11,473 nucleotides of DNA from positions 1-11,473 of the forward strand of contig QZLH01002803.1 in the NCBI GenBank assembly GCA_003833135.1, written 5' to 3'. Of the stretch, positions 8,389 to 11,473 are shown piece after piece. Each line of letters begins with the position of its first letter. Position 1 is the stretch's first letter. The DNA comes from Oehlia diaphana. Taxonomy: Eukaryota > Glomeromycota > Glomeromycetes > Glomerales > Glomeraceae. The notes under the pieces were generated by a model, which was not told the DNA's origin, made no database searches, and was given only the letters and a program-made list of their open reading frames with translations. A program made the translations under genes and the position numbers.

Positions 8389-8682
8389 ATGGATGAAATC
8401 ACTCTCAATTGTCTTATCGTTCCTATAGGAAAACTTATGAATATCCCTTGCGTTAAAGTAATGAATGCAGGCGATTAGAGTTGAAAAAGATGAAAATTAT
8501 ATCATGCTCAAAGCTACAATTCAAAGCAGATTGGATGTTGAGATCCCACTCAAATTATGTATAATTCAAGCTGGAAGCAATAGTGAAAAGGTAATGGATA
8601 GTAGTACCCTATTTCCGATTATTTTACTGAGGAGCCTAAAGCAGAGCACTTTCATATTACTGTATACCCCCAGCCAGAATAA
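8389..8682 (+). pseudogene. Crinkler (CRN)-type N-terminal header relic
   Basis: ATG 8389 opens with MDEITLNCLIVPIG, the characteristic start of Crinkler-type headers in Rhizophagus, a ubiquitin-like secretion or recognition domain. The frame stops at TAG 8476 but coding character continues one frame over (VEKDENYIMLKATIQSRL, then VEIPLKL). Near 8605-8611 it shifts back into the first frame, where ISDYFTEEPKAEHFHI gives the end of the header. A TAA at 8680-8682 closes it. So two frameshifts are visible in about 98 codons. No downstream enzymatic or DNA-binding C-terminal domain follows, so this is an orphan header. In intact CRN proteins the header is joined to varied C-terminal effector domains, and the family occurs in oomycetes, chytrids and mycorrhizal fungi. 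Identification rests on the start, the order of short blocks and the closing SDYF..EPxxEHxHI pattern. Confidence 0.7.
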
Positions 8683-9017
8683 TCTTCTGTATCATGTAGC
8701 GCTATAGTCGCAATTTTATGTATTGTAGGCCAAGTTCTGGCAACATTTTTTTTATTTCTTAAATAAAGCATATATTACTTTCTTGTCGTAAATCTTGAAA
8801 AATGTCACGTGTAATGATGTAATATAATCATCTAATAATTCTGTACTACATCTTAATTGCATATATATTGGGCAAAAGCATTATGAATCAATACAATAAA
8901 TCATTTCTCTCTGAGCGCCGAAACCAAAAATACTTTTATATCCATAAACCAGCTTTACCTATAACTGCAGTCAAGTGCATATTTTTTTGCAAGTACAAAC
9001 TCACATATATAAAAGCC
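8683..9017. other. Intergenic stretch between Crinkler-like relic and SAM-domain relic
   Basis: No gene is seen. A T9 tract near 8745 and an AATAAA at 8762-8767 could be a polyadenylation region for the upstream relic. A CATATATATTGGGC box near 8860 and a TATATAAAAG box at 9006-9015 precede the next gene. The second box ends only two bases before the ATG at 9018, too close for a normal TATA-directed start upstream of that codon. An upstream in-frame open extension from 8868 reads as untranslated leader. Confidence 0.4.
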
Positions 9018-9409
9018 ATGTCTTCACAAGCCTCTACACCTTCTTCTCCAAGCTCAATAACGGAAGAAATTTCTTCTCGAACAATGTTAGACGTGGTTAA
9101 GGATTTTAATTACAGAGGAACTTATCAATTATTTGGGGAGGAAAAACTTAAAACTCGATAAAGATAATATTAAAATACTTTATAAAGAGAAAATTGCTGG
9201 CTCTAACTTTCTTGAATTAACAGAAGAAAAATTCTGTAGTATTGGTTTTGCATTAGGTCCAGCAACAAGACTTACAAAATTCATTAAAGACCTCAGCCAG
9301 AAATTACAAAACTACTTCTCGCTTAAAACTCTCAATAACTTGAAAGAAATGTTGCGTAGAAATAAGGTCAATAGGGAGGATATAACAAACATCAAGCAGT
9401 TTACTCCTG

Positions 9410-9480
9410 GTATGTGATTACTTTCTTAATTTTCCAGATTGGAGTATTACATATATTAACTTATTTTTCTCTACCTTCAG
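9410..9480 (+). other. Intron 1 of the SAM-domain gene
   Basis: The donor is GTATGT and the acceptor TTCAG, preceded by a pyrimidine-rich CTCTACC. Removal joins codon frames exactly between the SAM region and the second domain. An internal TTCCAG at 9430-9435 would be an alternative acceptor but breaks the frame continuity. Confidence 0.85.
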
Positions 9481-9791
9481 TCTTCGAGGAGATTAGTGAT
9501 GATGATAAGGCATTCGAACATTATATGGAGGACATTATCTTAAAGCTTTTGAATGTGGAAACCATGACCGATGCTAATGAGATGACGCGTTGTGAATTTA
9601 TTTCATCGATTCTCCATGCATCCATCGCTATAGCTAAAAAACTTACCTCCCAAGATATATTTATAGTTTTACAGAAAGTTATATCTGGTGAGGATGCAAC
9701 AGGCAGAGTAGACTACACAATCAAAAGTCTAGAAGACCTCCTATGTATCACCGAAGGAAAGCCTTGTAATATTAAAATAGGATATGCACAG

Positions 9792-9861
9792 GTAAATTTA
9801 CTTTCCGTTCGTGCTTTATAGAAGATTCAATAGTATTAATAGCATTTTATTTTTTCTTCAG
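9792..9861 (+). other. Intron 2 of the SAM-domain gene
   Basis: The donor is GTAAAT and the acceptor TTCTTCAG, with a T-rich tract before it. The intron is 70 bp and falls between complete codons (CAG and AAT), so the frame carries over. Confidence 0.85.
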
Positions 9862-10080
9862 AATCTGGCATAACTTAAAAGTGCATTCCAGACAAATAAG
9901 AAGAAGCGGACTGCAGATCAAGCATTCAGAAATGACTATTTCAACTATATCTATGGTATTGTGACCACAGGTATGGAGTGGCATTTTATCATATATACTC
10001 CAGATGGCATCTTCTCCACAAGCAGTAGCGAATATCAGATTAATCTTACAAAATCTGCCATTAAAGAAAATCCTGATCTA

Positions 10081-10717
10081 CTTTGAAACAACGTGAAAAG
10101 GATAATAGGTATAATTGTTGGGTTGTTGAAGGATAGGGTTAGTATAGATAGTTCCCCAACTAGTAAGAGGGCTAGGATCAAAAAAATAATCAAAAAATAA
10201 TATGTATCGCGGGCTAGCATCCTGAATCCTGTATTTATTTTCACATGTATTAATAAAGCGGTTTTTCATTTGCCATGTAACATTGAATAATTCTTTCGTA
10301 TCTGCCAGGAAATTATCCATTCAATAATTATTAAGATCCCAACCTTTCACAGGGTCAGCTAACGCATCCAAGAGTGCATTATGTTCTTTCACTCCAAATG
10401 TATTAGACCTAGAGAATACGTTGGGCTTCCCGGGTTTGATAAAGTTTTTTTAAAGCATCTTTACCAAAACGTCTTTTATAATCCCATCCGGTATATCTTT
10501 TTCTAGGGTCCCAATAATTGTCCTGATCATCATCACTATCTTCTTCGTAGATGTCAGATTCGCTATTGTTATCATCATCCATGTTGACGGACGCGACTTC
10601 ATTATCTAATAATCCCAAAGCCTCCAAGAATTCGTATACCTTAATTTTATCACCAGTATTAGTGCCAGAATAGGTTTGTTCTATGATGATAATATACCAA
10701 AATACCTTATCTTCAAT
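10081..10717 (-). pseudogene. Acidic minus-strand gene relic, convergent with the SAM gene
   Basis: On the minus strand a protein-like frame enters from about 10717 (KVFWYIIIIEQTYSG, then KIKVYEFLEALGLLDNE) without a clear ATG, so the 5' end may be in another exon. It holds an acidic run (MDDDNNSESDIYEEDSDDDQ at about 10520-10580) followed by WDPRKRYTGWDYKRRFGKDALKKLY. Near 10411-10430 it must shift by one base to continue as SNTFGVKEHNALLDALADPV, then meets TGA at 10321-10323 and goes on as MDNFLADTKELFN. The 3' end is unclear: the open frame reaches 10081 but overlaps the end of the SAM-domain gene at 10200, so the true stop is probably earlier. The acidic-then-basic layout suggests a nuclear protein or part of a transposon protein, but I do not recognise the family. 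Confidence 0.5.
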
Positions 10718-10742
10718 TTAGGTTATTTAGCTTCCCTCATCT

Positions 10743-10928
10743 ATGCGCTGTAGTAAATACCCAGCATTATGTTACATCACTAAACACATGATACTGCTCT
10801 CTCAAAAGGAGGCTGATGATGATTTTGATAAAATACTCATGGAAATCCACGAGAACCATGATATATATTTTGATGATCCTGTACCTCAGTCAGTAATGAG
10901 TCCTACCATCTTTTCGGTGACTGCCTAG
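10743..10928 (+). CDS. Short hypothetical frame with acidic part, doubtful
   Basis: A 61-residue frame from ATG 10743 to TAG 10926-10928 has a cysteine-containing start and an acidic helical middle (QKEADDDFDKILMEIHENHD) ending in YFDDPVPQSV. The middle part looks more like protein than random AT-rich DNA, so it may be an exon or fragment of a larger gene. No splice-supported partner exon could be placed and no family is recognised. Confidence 0.25.
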   Translation: MRCSKYPALCYITKHMILLSQKEADDDFDKILMEIHENHDIYFDDPVPQSVMSPTIFSVTA

Positions 10929-11219
10929 GATACTCACTTAGACTGAATTATGCGAAATCGTATATTTCTTTTTTTCGAATCATGTGGATGGCTTAGATAT
11001 CATGCACGGGAAATCTTAAAGTGTTTCAGGGAATATACGCTATTTATCCTGTACCCCTTAAATTTCACGTGATATTGCTGCTATATGTTACCATATCACA
11101 TCGTGACATAATATGTTTTCGTTATTATTTTGTTATTTATCACACCGTGTTATAATTTATTTACAGATTATCTTTTATCTTTACACGGCCACTTTTCTTT
11201 TTTCTGCAAGCATTCCAAA
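10929..11219. other. Intergenic stretch upstream of the FAR1-type gene
   Basis: No gene is seen. The stretch holds a T7-CGAA tract at 10969-10979 similar to that at 4289-4300, and an AT-rich region with the word TTATAATTTATT near 11150 followed by a pyrimidine-rich tract up to the ATG at 11220. The latter could be the promoter and leader of the gene running off the right edge. Confidence 0.35.
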
Positions 11220-11473
11220 ATGACAGAAGAAACTTATGAATATGCTGACTCAGTATTTTCTGAATCTTCATCAGAACCTTCTTTTGAACCTTCTGAAAAT
11301 ACGCTCATTTCCAATGTGGAACTTAATGAAGGTAATACTTACTCTTCTGAAAAAGAGTTTATTTTTGCAGTTAAAGCATATGCAAAACAAGAAGGTTTTC
11401 AAGTCCGTTTGGAAAAATCTGAGAAGAATTCTGCAGGCAAGATACGTAAAAGAACAATTATTTGTAGCAGAGA
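11220..11473 (+). CDS. FAR1-type DNA-binding domain protein, probable MULE transposase, 3' truncated by window
   Basis: From ATG 11220 the frame is open to the last base (84 full codons). The first 35 residues are Ser- and Glu-rich and acidic (SESSSEPSFEPSE). They are followed by the start of a FAR1 DNA-binding domain: YSSEKEFIFAVKAYAKQEGF, then VRLEKSEKN, then IRKRTIICSR. This matches the F-x-S-x-E-E...Y-A...G-F...C-S-R pattern in which the Cys contributes to the WRKY-GCM1-like zinc site. In fungi, and in Rhizophagus in particular, this domain usually precedes a MULE transposase core of the Mutator type and a SWIM zinc finger, both of which would lie beyond the window. It is the only recognisable gene here without visible damage, so it may belong to a young element; the rest must be read to decide. 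A host FAR1-like transcription regulator is the alternative. Confidence 0.75.
   Translation, partial: MTEETYEYADSVFSESSSEPSFEPSENTLISNVELNEGNTYSSEKEFIFAVKAYAKQEGFQVRLEKSEKNSAGKIRKRTIICSR

Larger units (their letters stand above)
9018..10200 (+). pseudogene. SAM-domain protein of a multicopy mycorrhizal-fungus family, three exons, broken
   Basis: Exon 1 starts at ATG 9018 with a Ser/Thr/Pro-rich N terminus, followed by a SAM-like five-helix region (LDVVKDF, DNIKILYKEKIAGSNFLELT, GPATRLTKFIKDL) that would mediate protein-protein binding. Splicing at 9410-9480 and 9792-9861 joins frames cleanly (T-P-V-F-E-E-I and Y-A-Q-N-L-A), which strongly supports the gene model. Exon 2 encodes a helical domain (DANEMTRCEFISSILHASIA). 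Exon 3 encodes the family's C-terminal block (NDYFNYIYGIVTTGMEWHF) and ends in a basic tail at TAA 10198-10200. Breaks: one extra A in the run at 9150-9153 shifts exon 1; TAA at 9871-9873 (likely CAA before) and TGA at 10084-10086 (likely CGA before) interrupt exon 3. The joined length would be about 345 residues. I recognise the type from Rhizophagus genomes as an uncharacterised large family; the molecular role is unknown. Confidence 0.8.

Noticed and set aside
8177..8428. Plus-strand 83-residue open frame overlapping the Crinkler-like start
   Set aside because: It overlaps the Crinkler-like start in another frame, begins at a non-ATG codon and has no family resemblance.
10035..10244. Minus-strand 69-residue hydrophobic frame
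   Set aside because: It is antisense to exon 3 of the SAM-domain gene; the hydrophobic run mirrors a coding strand rich in Lys and Asn codons.
1..11473. tRNA, rRNA or CRISPR array
   Set aside because: No cloverleaf with A and B boxes, no rRNA core sequence and no regularly spaced direct repeats with unique spacers were seen.

Overview
The window looks like nuclear DNA of a repeat-rich fungus, most likely an arbuscular mycorrhizal fungus (Glomeromycotina, Rhizophagus-like). It is AT-rich. It has two spliceosomal introns of about 70 bp with GT..AG ends. It also carries gene families known to be expanded in that lineage: F-box/LRR proteins, Crinkler-type headers, SAM-domain proteins, retropepsin-like domains and FAR1-type transposases. 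No database search was possible, so the taxon is an inference from protein style and gene content.

Layout. Positions 1-565 hold two repeat blocks: a palindromic TGCGGAT/ATCCGCA cluster and a tandem repeat of about 111 bp. Positions 563-6004 form the most interesting block. A small minus-strand gene with two C-C-C-H cysteine clusters (563-922) diverges across a 117-bp gap from a large plus-strand gene (1040-4047). The large gene encodes an archaeo-eukaryotic-type primase domain, a zinc finger of herpesvirus UL52 style and a superfamily 3 (D5-like) helicase. It is followed by an unrecognised gene (4435-5479) and a short intact coiled-coil gene (5564-6004). Together these look like the replication module of a mobile or virus-derived replicon. 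The primase-helicase and the unrecognised gene are broken by frameshifts and stops, and two helicase motifs carry substitutions expected to disable ATP hydrolysis.

Positions 6075-8682 hold decayed host-type families. These are an F-box-like start joined to a retropepsin-like domain with an altered catalytic triad, an F-box/LRR gene whose F-box carries two stops and a 1-bp shift but whose LRR part stays open, and a Crinkler-type N-terminal header with nothing recognisable after it. Positions 9018-10200 hold a three-exon SAM-domain gene with one frameshift and two stops. It runs convergently into an acidic minus-strand gene relic (10081-10717). At the right edge (11220 onward) a FAR1-type DNA-binding domain starts and runs off the window. 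It is open in every base visible.

How the genes relate. The left block could have worked as one replicon (primase and helicase for DNA synthesis, accessory proteins of unknown role), but it is now largely inactive. The rest is a graveyard of multicopy families. Most in-frame stops are explained by single C-to-T or G-to-A changes (TGG to TAG, CGA to TGA, CAA to TAA), with a smaller number of 1-bp indels. This suggests methyl-cytosine deamination or a RIP-like process acting on repeated DNA.
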